From Desulfurococcales archaeon (lineage in GTDB: Archaea; Thermoproteota; Thermoprotei_A; Sulfolobales; Fervidicoccaceae), in the NCBI GenBank assembly GCA_027048265.1, contig JALTXS010000138.1, forward strand, positions 1 through 41,035: a DNA stretch of 41,035 nucleotides, given 5' to 3'. The notes under the pieces are model-generated. The model was not told where the DNA came from. It ran no database searches and saw only the letters and a list, made by a program, of their open reading frames with translations. The translations under genes and the position numbers were made by a program. Below are positions 9,937-19,131 of this stretch, piece after piece; the first letter of the stretch is position 1; every line of letters starts with the position of its first letter.

Positions 9937-10219
9937 GAGGAGCCGCTTGTGGAACCTGGTGAGGCGTATAGTATGGGAAGCCCGTCAGGGGAGGGGGGAT
10001 GAGTACACCCTCTACATTGTCGATAGGGTGTCCCCTACGGGCTCTCGTTCGGTCCCGGGGAACATGGTGGCAGGATTTACGGGGACGGGTGGACTGATGC
10101 TTAGGGATGGGAGCGTGATTCCACTTCACCGTGTGTATCGTGTCGAGAGAAAGGGTGCCGTTCTCTTTGATAGGGAGTTGCGTGGGGAAGGAGAAGGCCA
10201 GTCATACCGTCAAGAATAA
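9914..10219 (+). CDS. DUF504/UPF0248 (MJ1316-type RNA end recognition) domain protein
   Basis: LVRRIVWEARQGRGDEYTLYIVDRVSPTGSRSVPGNMV...GGLMLRDGSVIPLHRVYRVE matches the small archaeal UPF0248 pattern; overlaps HAD CDS by 23 nt. Confidence 0.75.
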   Translation: MVWKVGGRRSRLWNLVRRIVWEARQGRGDEYTLYIVDRVSPTGSRSVPGNMVAGFTGTGGLMLRDGSVIPLHRVYRVERKGAVLFDRELRGEGEGQSYRQE

Positions 10220-10290
10220 GGCTCTCCATTACGATATTGTGCAATTAGGTCAGGCTTGACCCCTGGGAAATCCTAAGTATTGTATATTCT

Positions 10291-11451
10291 ATGAAACCGG
10301 GCGGTCATGGGAATATTCCACGGTACACTATGGAGCTGGGGTGTTGGGAATTGGCTCAGGCGGGCTCTCTTAGGCTGTTGTCTAAGCGCCACGTGAGGGA
10401 GGCGTTGCACTGGGAGCCGGTGGAGGGTAGGGAGGGCTACGTGCACTGCTACCTCTGCGCCCGACATTGTATAATAGCCCCGGGCCGCTATGGTGCCTGT
10501 GGGGTTAGGAAGAACGTTGATGGCAAGCTCTACACGCTGGTCTACGGACTCCTAAGCGCGGTCCATGTTGACCCCATTGAGAAGAAGCCTCTCCTACACT
10601 TCCTGCCCGGGGCAAGGATGCTCTCCATATCGACTGTGGGGTGTAACTTCTTCTGCCAGTTCTGCCAGAACTTCGAGATAAGCCAGTCCCGCCTGGAGAA
10701 GGGGCTCTACGGGAGGCTCCTGAAGCCGGAGGAGGTTGTGGAGCTGGCGGAGTCCTATGGGGCGGATGGCATAACCTACACGTACAACGAGCCCACGATA
10801 TTCTACGAGTTCATGCTCGACGTGGCCAAACTCGCCCACAGGAGGGGGCTCGTCAACACGATGGTCACCAACGGGTACATGACCCCACCCGTGATAAGGG
10901 AGTTCTCCCAGTACCTGGACGCGGCAACGGTTGACCTGAAGGGCGGGGGGAACCCGGATTTCTACCGGAAGGTAATGTTCGTCCCCGACCCCAGCCCCAT
11001 TTACGAGGCCATGAAGGCTTATAGGGAGAACGGGGTATTCGTGGAGGTCACCAACCTAGTGGTCCCACGGCTGGGCGACAGGGAGGAGGACGTGAGGAGG
11101 CTGGCTAGGTGGATTGTTGAGAACCTGGGCCCCGAGACCCCCTTCCACCTCCTCAGGTTCCACCCCGACTACAAGCTGATGGACGTGCCCCACACGCCCG
11201 TGGAGACGCTTGAGAGGCTGGCTCAGGCCGCTAAGGAGGAGGGCCTCCACTACGTCTACATAGGTAACGTGTGGGGACACCCCCTGGAAAACACACGTTG
11301 CCCCCACTGTGGCACCCTACTGATAAGGCGCTACGGGTTCTACGTTGAAGAGGTCAACCTAACCCGAGATGCGAGATGCCCCAGCTGTGGTGCCAAACAG
11401 AACATTGTACTCAAACACAGGAACCGCAGGGCACCAGCCTACCATAGTTAA
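10291..11451 (+). CDS. AmrS-like radical SAM protein (COG1180); start may be 10330
   Basis: CYLCARHCIIAPGRYGACGVRKN, radical SAM CNFFCQFCQN, C-terminal zinc ribbon CPHCG...CPSCG. TATA-like tattgtatatt just before 10291 favours ATG 10330. Confidence 0.88.
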   Translation: MKPGGHGNIPRYTMELGCWELAQAGSLRLLSKRHVREALHWEPVEGREGYVHCYLCARHCIIAPGRYGACGVRKNVDGKLYTLVYGLLSAVHVDPIEKKPLLHFLPGARMLSISTVGCNFFCQFCQNFEISQSRLEKGLYGRLLKPEEVVELAESYGADGITYTYNEPTIFYEFMLDVAKLAHRRGLVNTMVTNGYMTPPVIREFSQYLDAATVDLKGGGNPDFYRKVMFVPDPSPIYEAMKAYRENGVFVEVTNLVVPRLGDREEDVRRLARWIVENLGPETPFHLLRFHPDYKLMDVPHTPVETLERLAQAAKEEGLHYVYIGNVWGHPLENTRCPHCGTLLIRRYGFYVEEVNLTRDARCPSCGAKQNIVLKHRNRRAPAYHS

Positions 11452-11579
11452 TATAGTTAGCAAGAGCGTCTCGTATCCGCGTCCAAGGGTCTTTGTATAC
11501 ACGTATCTTTATATTTAGAAGGGTTGTTGTCGGGTTTTTATTGCCTAAAAATATCGTAGAAGGTGTTGGGTGGCCGGGT

Positions 11580-12371
11580 TTGGCTAGGGTCTTGGTACTG
11601 AGCGATATCCATGGAAACCTTGATGCTCTTGATAGGGTTATTGAGGACTCGGGTAAATGGGATGAAGTGGTGGTACTGGGGGATCTCGTTGACTATGGTC
11701 CAAGCCCGGGTGAGGTAATAGATTTTGCCCGCTCAGTGGGGGCTCTAGTTCTTAGGGGGAATCATGACCATGCTGTTGCCTATGGGGTTGACTGCAGGTG
11801 CGGCGAGGCCACTCATTGGCTTAGTGTATGGTTTCGGGAAAACGTGACACTCAGGCTCCTTGGAGAAGGGGATATTAGGTACCTGGCTAGCCTCCCAACG
11901 AAGGTTGTTAAGAACTGGGGTGGCATGACCACTGTGCTGACTCACGCAGCCCCCAGCAACCCGCTTTACGCATACCTATATCCTTGGCTTGCTGAGGAAG
12001 AGGTCTGTAGCTTACTGTCTGGAAGCTCGCTTAGGATTGAGGGTGTTGCTCGGGACGATTGTCCCGAGGGTATGTTTCTCGTCGGTCATACCCATATACA
12101 GTTCTACAAAACTGTTAATGGAGCCAAGATTGTTAACCCAGGTAGTGTGGGGCAGCCCAGGGACGGGGACCCCAGGGCCTCTTACATGATCTTGGATACT
12201 GATAGGGGAACGGTCGTGTTGAGGAGGGTTAAGTATGATGTACAGCAGGTGATTGCGAGGCTTGAAGGCCTTGGAGTCACCGGCCCCTATCTGGAGGCTC
12301 TTAGGCATATCCTTACCTTTGGAACTACTCGGGGCCTGGAAGAGTACGCCAGAAAGGCCTCAGGTATTTAG
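11580..12371 (+). CDS. Metallophosphoesterase (YfcE/ApaH-like); TTG start preferred over ORF-track 11493
   Basis: LVLSDIHGNLDAL, VVLGDLVDYGP, LRGNHDHA, VGHTHIQF. tctttatattta TATA at about 11504 argues against start 11493. Confidence 0.88.
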   Translation: MARVLVLSDIHGNLDALDRVIEDSGKWDEVVVLGDLVDYGPSPGEVIDFARSVGALVLRGNHDHAVAYGVDCRCGEATHWLSVWFRENVTLRLLGEGDIRYLASLPTKVVKNWGGMTTVLTHAAPSNPLYAYLYPWLAEEEVCSLLSGSSLRIEGVARDDCPEGMFLVGHTHIQFYKTVNGAKIVNPGSVGQPRDGDPRASYMILDTDRGTVVLRRVKYDVQQVIARLEGLGVTGPYLEALRHILTFGTTRGLEEYARKASGI

Positions 12372-12534
12372 GGGTCAGAGTTTTACCTTGTCCCGTAAAT
12401 TATGTCGATGTAGGCTACTTGGCATCAACTATATAAAAAGGATCATAGGACCTTTTCTATTATCCCAGGAGCCTGCTTTGAAGGATACTTGAGCCCACTG
12501 ACCCCCCGTCCCGCTCAGGTGGATCTCACGTCAT

Positions 12535-14421
12535 ATGGTGAGGATAATGAATGGGGTAAAGGGAGGCCTGACGGTTTTATTGATCCTCGTGATGATTGGA
12601 GGAGCCTTTGAAGAAGTGCGTGCATACGTTGGTGAGGAGCCTGCTGACGCTTTCGAGCCAGTAATGGAGTTTGAGACGAAGTCGATTACAGGGTATGTGG
12701 ATATTTCTAGGGATGGGAGATACGCTCTGCTCTGGCACTCAAAGGCAGCTTATCTGGCTGACAACATTGCGGGTAAGGTTCTGGGGGAAATACTCAGGAT
12801 AAGAGGCCTCACGGGTATTAATGATGTGGATTATGGTTCTTCTGGGAAGGCGGTGTTTGCTCTTAGCAACGAAAGCGTAGCCATGGTTGAGCCCCTGGAG
12901 AAAAGGGTATTGTGGGTGACAAGGGTTGCTGATGTGGTTTCAGCGATAGGGGTTTCGTTCAATCTTGAGGAGGACAGGGTCTTCGCACTTGATGCGGGTA
13001 GCGTGGTCCATGTGCTTAACGTAAGTGATGGCAGTATTCTCAAGGAGTTTAAATCCAAAGTCCTCCTCGGGAGGGTCGTGGGGGGACCTGGTGAGCTTGT
13101 GGTGGCAACTATTGTTGATGCCTATCCAACCAAGGGGTACAGCAATAGACTTATAGCAATAGACCTTGGCTCGGGGGAGGTTATGTGGAGAACAGAGTTG
13201 CCCGCGACTGCTTATGGGCTCTCGTGGAGCCCTGACGGTCGCCGCATAGCAGCGGGTGCGGGTGACGGAGTTGTTTATATAATAGACCGTCTCGAGGGGA
13301 GAGTCGTATACGAGATAAACCTAACCAAGCCGGTGCTCGATGTGGTATACAGGGGGGAGAGGGAGCTTTTGGCCCTGCTCTCAAATGGCACGGTCGCCAG
13401 GATTGACCCCGTATATGGGAAGGTTCTTGGCGCCTTGGGCCACAAGTTTAAGCAGGGAGAGCTTGCCTATGGCGTACTTTCGCCCAAGGGTACAATGTAT
13501 TATACAGTTTATGACACTGTTGTTTACAAGGCATACAAGCTATTCCCAGCCAATACCCTGAGCACTATAACCATCCTCGGGGTAAACAATACCTCGGTTG
13601 AGGGAATGGTTTTCAAGATAAGTGAAAACGGGTACACAGTGTTCTTCGAGGCGGGCGATAGGAGATCTCTCAAGCTATACGCCACTCCGGGCGTCTACAC
13701 GGTCTCTTATAGGTATGAAGAGGTGCCCCATAAAGTCTTCTTCATGTCACATCAGCCAATAGTTGATCCCCCTTCAGGCTCAGTAGAGATACGTACAGAA
13801 TCCCAGCAGAACGTTACTGTTGAGGTAAGGACCATGTACTCGGAGTTCGCCCTACTCCACGTGATTGGTCCTCCCGGCTACTACTTCATGGTGGAACATA
13901 ACGGAGACCTGTCCCTACAATTCCCCATTAGCGAGAATGGAGAGTATTACCTTTTCCTACACCCAGGCAAGTACAATGTAATCTTATCCAAAGTAGGCTA
14001 CGAACCCGTGGCGGAGCCCATTGAAGTCGTCCTAGAGAAGGGCAAGACCACCACTGTAGTACTAAGGCTGCCAGAGACTCCTACCCAGAGCCCCAAGGCC
14101 CACAAAGAATCCACCACACACTCTACCACAGAAGAGAGAAACGCGCCCTCAGATCAAACACGGAGCACAAGCATCACCTCTTCCCATACGAGCACCCAGA
14201 CAACAGCACCTGAGACGCGTATTATAGATGAAAGCACAGTGAGTGAAACCCGTGAGACCATTCACATTCAACCGAGCTCTTCAGAGCCTCTTGGTCAGAA
14301 GGAGGCATCTGGTGGCGGGGGTGGGGGATCCTTCGATGAGCTGTGGAGGGTTGCAGTTCTTGTCCTGCTTGGCATAATTGCATTGAGCTTGGCAGTTATT
14401 GCTGTCAAGATAAGGAGGTAG
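12535..14421 (+). CDS. Secreted, C-terminally anchored beta-propeller (WD40/PQQ-like) surface protein with PEGA-like domain
   Basis: Signal peptide; repeated blades (LSWSPDGRRIAAGAGDGVVYIIDRLEGRVVYEI); PGKYNVILSKVGYEPVAEPIEVVLEKGKTTTVVLRL; Ser/Thr-rich stalk; GGGGGG; C-terminal TM + KIRR. Confidence 0.8.
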   Translation: MVRIMNGVKGGLTVLLILVMIGGAFEEVRAYVGEEPADAFEPVMEFETKSITGYVDISRDGRYALLWHSKAAYLADNIAGKVLGEILRIRGLTGINDVDYGSSGKAVFALSNESVAMVEPLEKRVLWVTRVADVVSAIGVSFNLEEDRVFALDAGSVVHVLNVSDGSILKEFKSKVLLGRVVGGPGELVVATIVDAYPTKGYSNRLIAIDLGSGEVMWRTELPATAYGLSWSPDGRRIAAGAGDGVVYIIDRLEGRVVYEINLTKPVLDVVYRGERELLALLSNGTVARIDPVYGKVLGALGHKFKQGELAYGVLSPKGTMYYTVYDTVVYKAYKLFPANTLSTITILGVNNTSVEGMVFKISENGYTVFFEAGDRRSLKLYATPGVYTVSYRYEEVPHKVFFMSHQPIVDPPSGSVEIRTESQQNVTVEVRTMYSEFALLHVIGPPGYYFMVEHNGDLSLQFPISENGEYYLFLHPGKYNVILSKVGYEPVAEPIEVVLEKGKTTTVVLRLPETPTQSPKAHKESTTHSTTEERNAPSDQTRSTSITSSHTSTQTTAPETRIIDESTVSETRETIHIQPSSSEPLGQKEASGGGGGGSFDELWRVAVLVLLGIIALSLAVIAVKIRR

Positions 14422-14551
14422 ATGGTTACGGTTGGATTTTTCCTTGGAGTCCTGCTTTATAGAGCAGCAATTGGCCTGACGCTTATTATTCACTATTTTA
14501 TCTAGAAGAGTCAAAAAAAGCCCTATTTCTTAATCCAGCTGGTGAACCACT

Positions 14552-15337
14552 ATGCCGGGTCAAAGGTTTTACCTAGTGATAGCAGGGACTGCCGGCTCGG
14601 GTAAGACAAGGCTGGCCAAGGCATTAGGCGACTGGCTCGACAGTCAGGGTGTTGGGTTCTCGCGCGTAAACCTTGACCCAGCCGTGGAGTGGATCCCCTA
14701 TGACCCCGATGTTGATGTTAGGGACTATGTGAATGCCCGCAGGGTCATGGAGGAGCACCAGCTGGGGCCTAATGGCGCATTGCTCGTAAGCATTGACCTT
14801 CTCCACAACCATATTGATGAGATTGTGGAGGCCATTGGGAGCTCCCCTGGGCCCTACACTATAGTGGACACGCCCGGGCAGCTCGAGCTATTCGCGTTTA
14901 GGCGCTCGAGCCTAGAGGTAGTAAGGAGCATAGTGAACCCCTACACCACGGTAGTTATTTTCCTAATAGACGGCATCTTCCTAACAACACCCACTAACCT
15001 CGCAAGCCTGCTAGCACTTGCCCTTAGCATCCAGCTCAGGCTAGAATACCCCCAAGTGAACGCAATATCAAAAGCCGACCTCATTGAACCCGAGATGCTA
15101 GAACTCGTGGAAAAGCTTAACGAGGAGCCCGATAGCCTCCTAGACCTCATGGCTAGGGAAAGGGGCCCCTACAAGACATACGCGGAGAAGATATACCATA
15201 TCGTCGCGGAGGAGGGCATCAACCTGGTCCCCGTGTCATCCACTAGAGAGGAGGGTCTATCGACCGTATTCGGAGAGGCTCAGAAAGCGCTTGGTATAGA
15301 AGAAGGAGTAGAAACTAGTATTGAGGAGCCGATTTAG
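14552..15337 (+). CDS. GPN-loop GTPase
   Basis: P-loop GTAGSGKTRL, NLDPAVEWIPYDPDVDVRDYV, GPNGALL motif, DTPGQLELF. Confidence 0.95.
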   Translation: MPGQRFYLVIAGTAGSGKTRLAKALGDWLDSQGVGFSRVNLDPAVEWIPYDPDVDVRDYVNARRVMEEHQLGPNGALLVSIDLLHNHIDEIVEAIGSSPGPYTIVDTPGQLELFAFRRSSLEVVRSIVNPYTTVVIFLIDGIFLTTPTNLASLLALALSIQLRLEYPQVNAISKADLIEPEMLELVEKLNEEPDSLLDLMARERGPYKTYAEKIYHIVAEEGINLVPVSSTREEGLSTVFGEAQKALGIEEGVETSIEEPI

Positions 15338-15365
15338 CGTTTAGAGTGGTACCAGGAAAGATGTA

Positions 15366-15704
15366 TTATATTAGGTAGTCTTGGTTGTGTCTTACTAGGA
15401 GGCATAGGTGGCATATCTCTCGGCTTATCCTGAAGTCTAGGACTCTCTTTCCCCCGTCTTGTATGAAGAGGTCTGCTATGTATTCTATCCTTCTCCTGTA
15501 TTCGGGCTTGTTGAGTATGAGGTCTCTTAGCTTGCCTCCCCTTTTCTTGCTAACGTATTGGGAGACGGCTGCTGGGGTTATACCGAGTAGTTTGCTTACT
15601 CTGTACTCTGTTAGGCCTTTTTCTAGTAGGACCATTGCTATGGCTGCTCTGACGCTTGGTATAAGGTCTTTTGATACGAGCTCGCATGTTGTTAGGGGAC
15701 GCAT
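15366..15704 (-). CDS. HTH transcriptional regulator (COG2522-like archaeal family)
   Basis: AAIAMVLLEKGLTEYRVSKLLGITPAAVSQYVSKKRG helix-turn-helix; C-terminal CHLC. Confidence 0.85.
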   Translation of the reverse strand: MRPLTTCELVSKDLIPSVRAAIAMVLLEKGLTEYRVSKLLGITPAAVSQYVSKKRGGKLRDLILNKPEYRRRIEYIADLFIQDGGKRVLDFRISREICHLCLLVRHNQDYLI

Positions 15705-15896
15705 TGGTGTCGCACCGCTATACGATTATGTTATAAGCTTCCGGCGTTCACATTAATCCTATGCAACCTCCAATAAAAAACAGGCGTTAATACTTGATAG
15801 TGAAGAATACTTGTCTGCATCTGGTTTCAAAAAGTTTAGATAAAAATCATAAAAACCCCACGTAACCCCCCATAACGGTATGGTGAGGTGAATACT

Positions 15897-16616
15897 ATGA
15901 GTGCGGACGAGCTCACCCCACTGGAGACGGAGAACCCCATGGTGCCCGGAGGGGACCTGGACCCCGACATGCAGGAGGCCCTCAAGGAGGCACTTGCTGA
16001 CATGAAGGGGCCCGTGGAGGCCCTATTGTTCGTGAAGGACAGGTGCTACTACTGTGAGGAGACCAGGAAGCTCCTCCAGCACTTCGTCGACGCCAGCCCA
16101 ACCGTGGATGGGAAGAAGCTCTTCAGCTTCCGAGTGATCCACCTTGACAAAGACGGGGAGGAGGCAAAGAAGTATGGCATAACCAGGGCGCCCACGGTGG
16201 CGTTCATAGAGGGTTATATAAGGTACACGGGAATACCCTCGGGCGAGGAGATAAGGAGCCTGGTGGAGACTATAATAAGGCTCAGCGAGGGGGAACCTGG
16301 GCTGGAGGAGGAGTCCAAGGAGAAGCTCAAGCGCCTAGAAAAGCCCGTCAAGGTAGAAGTGATAATAACTCCCTCCTGCCCCTACTGCCCCTACGCCGCC
16401 CTGATGGCCAACATGGTGGCCTTCGAGAGCTATCTTCAGGGTAAGAAGCTGGTCATTGCCGACACGGTGGAGGCTTACGAGAACCCCGACATCGCTGACA
16501 AGTACCATGTTATGAGCGTGCCCGCCATAGCAATTAATGAGGTGGTCGCGTTCGTTGGCCTGCCTTATGAGCAGGACTTTGTCGACAAGATCCTAGAGCT
16601 GGCCAACAAGTCCTGA
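15897..16616 (+). CDS. Protein disulfide oxidoreductase (tandem thioredoxin/glutaredoxin folds)
   Basis: Two redox motifs CYYC and CPYC, cis-Pro regions RAPTVAF and SVPAIAI. ATG 15897 preferred over GTG 15888. Confidence 0.92.
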   Translation: MSADELTPLETENPMVPGGDLDPDMQEALKEALADMKGPVEALLFVKDRCYYCEETRKLLQHFVDASPTVDGKKLFSFRVIHLDKDGEEAKKYGITRAPTVAFIEGYIRYTGIPSGEEIRSLVETIIRLSEGEPGLEEESKEKLKRLEKPVKVEVIITPSCPYCPYAALMANMVAFESYLQGKKLVIADTVEAYENPDIADKYHVMSVPAIAINEVVAFVGLPYEQDFVDKILELANKS

Positions 16617-16730
16617 GCAACCCCCACTGAGAACTATCCGGGCCTCTCAAGGGAGTTTTTAACCCAGGGGGAGCCCGAGTAGGCTTAATTAGTCCTTGGG
16701 CCAATCTTCTCCCAGGCACAGCCCCCCATA

Positions 16731-17858
16731 GTGGTGCATGTGATGGCCAGCAACCTAGAGGTACTAACAGCGATTCTAGCATATTGGCTCGTGGTCCTCA
16801 TAATAGCCCGGCTATTGTCCCTGAAGGTTAGAAACCTTACCATTACCCCCATTATGGTAATGTACAAGAAGCCAGCCAGCTTCGGGATTTTCGAGAAGCT
16901 CGAAGGAAACAGGCTGTTCTCAGCTGTTCTCTGGGCCGGTGTGCTGCTAACCCTAGTCTCAATGGTTGCATTCTACCTCTTCGTTGGACAGATTGCCCTG
17001 CTAAGAATCTCCGGGGAAGCCCAAGAGGGGGTGGGGCTCGTCCCAGTAATACCTGGTGTAACGATAAAGGGAGTGGCCATCATATACATCCTGCTCAACC
17101 TAGGCATAGCCGTAGTCGTGCACGAGCTCTCCCATGCCGCAGCGTCTAAGGCGCTTAGGGTACCCGTCAAGTCAACGGGCCTCCTCCTCGCAGTTGTCCT
17201 CCCCGCGGCCTTCGTTGAACCAGATGAGGAGGCTTTCCGGAGGGCGAGGCTGAGGGACCGCATCCGGATTGTAGCGGCGGGGCCAGCCTCCAACCTCATA
17301 CTGGGCCTCCTCCTTCTGGGACTCTTCGCAGCCGTTTTCCAGGGTGGGGCGGGTGTCGAGATAATAGGTGTAGAGCCAGGGAGCCCCGCTGATGAGGCAG
17401 GTCTGGCTCCTGGGTTCGTGATAACCAAGGTAAATGGGGTGGAGGTCAGGAGCATTGCCGACCTACAGAAGGCCTTGGCGCCTCTTGCTGAGAGGGATGC
17501 TGAGATCCTGGTGGAGGGATATTGGAAGGATACTGGTATGCGTGATAAGATAGTCGTCTACAAGCCCGCTGAGAGAAGGCTTATAGGGATAACTATAAGG
17601 CAGGCAAACCCCCTGACCTGGATGCCTGATTCTATCTACTTCACCCTCGCGGCACTCGTCAGCTACGGTTATATCATAAACCTGAGCCTAGCCGTCATCA
17701 ATGCTGCCCCCCTATTCATAACCGATGGAGGGCGTATAATAGGGGATGTCCTTACGAGCAAGCTGGGCGACTTGAGGGGGAGGACCCTGTCCTTCTTCCT
17801 ACAAATACTAACACTACTCATACTGCTCTCGTCAATAACCTTCAGCCAGATAGGGTGA
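16731..17858 (+). CDS. Site-2 protease-like zinc metalloprotease (M50) with PDZ domain
   Basis: HELSHAA, PDZ segment GVEPGSPADEAGLAPGFVITKVNG, NAAPLFITDGGRI, multiple TM helices. Confidence 0.93.
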   Translation: MVHVMASNLEVLTAILAYWLVVLIIARLLSLKVRNLTITPIMVMYKKPASFGIFEKLEGNRLFSAVLWAGVLLTLVSMVAFYLFVGQIALLRISGEAQEGVGLVPVIPGVTIKGVAIIYILLNLGIAVVVHELSHAAASKALRVPVKSTGLLLAVVLPAAFVEPDEEAFRRARLRDRIRIVAAGPASNLILGLLLLGLFAAVFQGGAGVEIIGVEPGSPADEAGLAPGFVITKVNGVEVRSIADLQKALAPLAERDAEILVEGYWKDTGMRDKIVVYKPAERRLIGITIRQANPLTWMPDSIYFTLAALVSYGYIINLSLAVINAAPLFITDGGRIIGDVLTSKLGDLRGRTLSFFLQILTLLILLSSITFSQIG

Positions 17859-17879
17859 TGACAAGCAAACCGTCTGACC

Positions 17880-17903
17880 CCCTCCCACAATCTCCAGGGA
17901 GGG
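17880..17903. terminator. 7-bp GC hairpin between convergent genes (possible bidirectional terminator)
   Basis: CCCTCCC (17880-17886) acaatctcca GGGAGGG (17897-17903). Confidence 0.35.
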
Positions 17904-17945
17904 CGGGATGCTGTGGAGCTCTCTCACTGACTTCTTATAGAGATG

Positions 17946-19010
17946 TTATCTCTGTAGAACACTTGTAAATATGCTGAGGAGAGCCTTGGAGTAGGGGCCC
18001 GCATTGAGAAGCATGGCCCGCAGAGTCTCCCGGGTGAACTTGCCTAGGGCGAAGTCTAGCACCCATTCCCCCTTCATGGTCTTTAGGACCTGGGCCCTTT
18101 GCTCGGGCTTGACTTTCCTGAGTATCTCTAATAGTATCTTGTGGACTTTCATGGAGAAGAACAGGCCCATACGCTCGACCTCTTCCACATAACTGGTGCC
18201 CCTCTGCAGGGCGTTGGCCAGGGCCCTGCTGGTCATGATGGAGGGCCTGATACCCTCTCCTGTTAGTGGGAACACGGCTCCCGCCGCCTCTCCGACCACA
18301 TAGGTGTTGGGCTCTGGGTTGAGGAGCTCTCTCTTCAGACCACTCGCTATTATTGATGCGCCTTTCTCGTTTATCTTCTCACCAGCCGAGAGGATGGGAT
18401 GCCTCTTGATGAACGTGCTGAGGAGCCCCCGTAGTTCCGAGAAAGTCTTGAAACCACCTACCCCCACGTCAACCCTCTCGCGACTGTGGGGGAATACCCA
18501 GTAGTAGCCGACAAGGTTTTTGTCAAACCAGAACTCAATAGTATCATCATCTTTCCACGAGGCTACCTTAATCCACGACTGCACCGCGTTTATGCGCTCC
18601 CTAGGGGCTCTCGGGTAACTGTGGCCCACCGCTATTACACGGATGGACCCCTGGGGGGCGTTGAACTCGGGGGTCCTCCTCCTGTACTCGACCGGGACCC
18701 CGCTCAGGAGGTGGGATAGCCACTTGGGCTTGTCCACTACATAGCCCCAGGCACCATTCACGTCGAACTCGTACAAGAGAAGCCCGTCTAGATAGACCCT
18801 CACCCTCCTTATGGTCGTGAGGACCGCGCTGGGGGGTACAGGTACGAGCTCTTCAACCTCCTTGGGCACGGCCCAGCCGCAGGGCTTCATACCCGGTCTC
18901 TGGAGAGTCTCGTAGACCCTTACCCGCCAGTTAGTCTCGCTCTTCAACATGTATGCCAGGGAAGCCCCAGCAGGGCCTGCGCCGAATATCCTTATATCCT
19001 TCTGGGCCAC
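17946..19010 (-). CDS. Geranylgeranyl reductase family FAD-dependent oxidoreductase
   Basis: IRIFGAGPAGASLAYMLKS; PGMKPCGWAVPKE; YVVGEAAGAVFPLTGEGIRPSIMTSRALA. Confidence 0.92.
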   Translation of the reverse strand: MAQKDIRIFGAGPAGASLAYMLKSETNWRVRVYETLQRPGMKPCGWAVPKEVEELVPVPPSAVLTTIRRVRVYLDGLLLYEFDVNGAWGYVVDKPKWLSHLLSGVPVEYRRRTPEFNAPQGSIRVIAVGHSYPRAPRERINAVQSWIKVASWKDDDTIEFWFDKNLVGYYWVFPHSRERVDVGVGGFKTFSELRGLLSTFIKRHPILSAGEKINEKGASIIASGLKRELLNPEPNTYVVGEAAGAVFPLTGEGIRPSIMTSRALANALQRGTSYVEEVERMGLFFSMKVHKILLEILRKVKPEQRAQVLKTMKGEWVLDFALGKFTRETLRAMLLNAGPYSKALLSIFTSVLQR

Positions 19011-19131
19011 TGGGTCACCCTCCAGCCCCGGTCAAAGGGGCTTTTCCACGGGTTTGTTCATCCTGTGTTTAGTAGTGTTTTGAAAAGATGGGTCTTTTTT
19101 GGATAGTATGTACGTGGGGGAGAGGTGCTCC

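Noticed and set aside
10291-11451. Full AmmeMemoRadiSam system
   Set aside because: Only the radical SAM AmrS-like gene is present; no MEMO1 or AMMECR1 neighbour.
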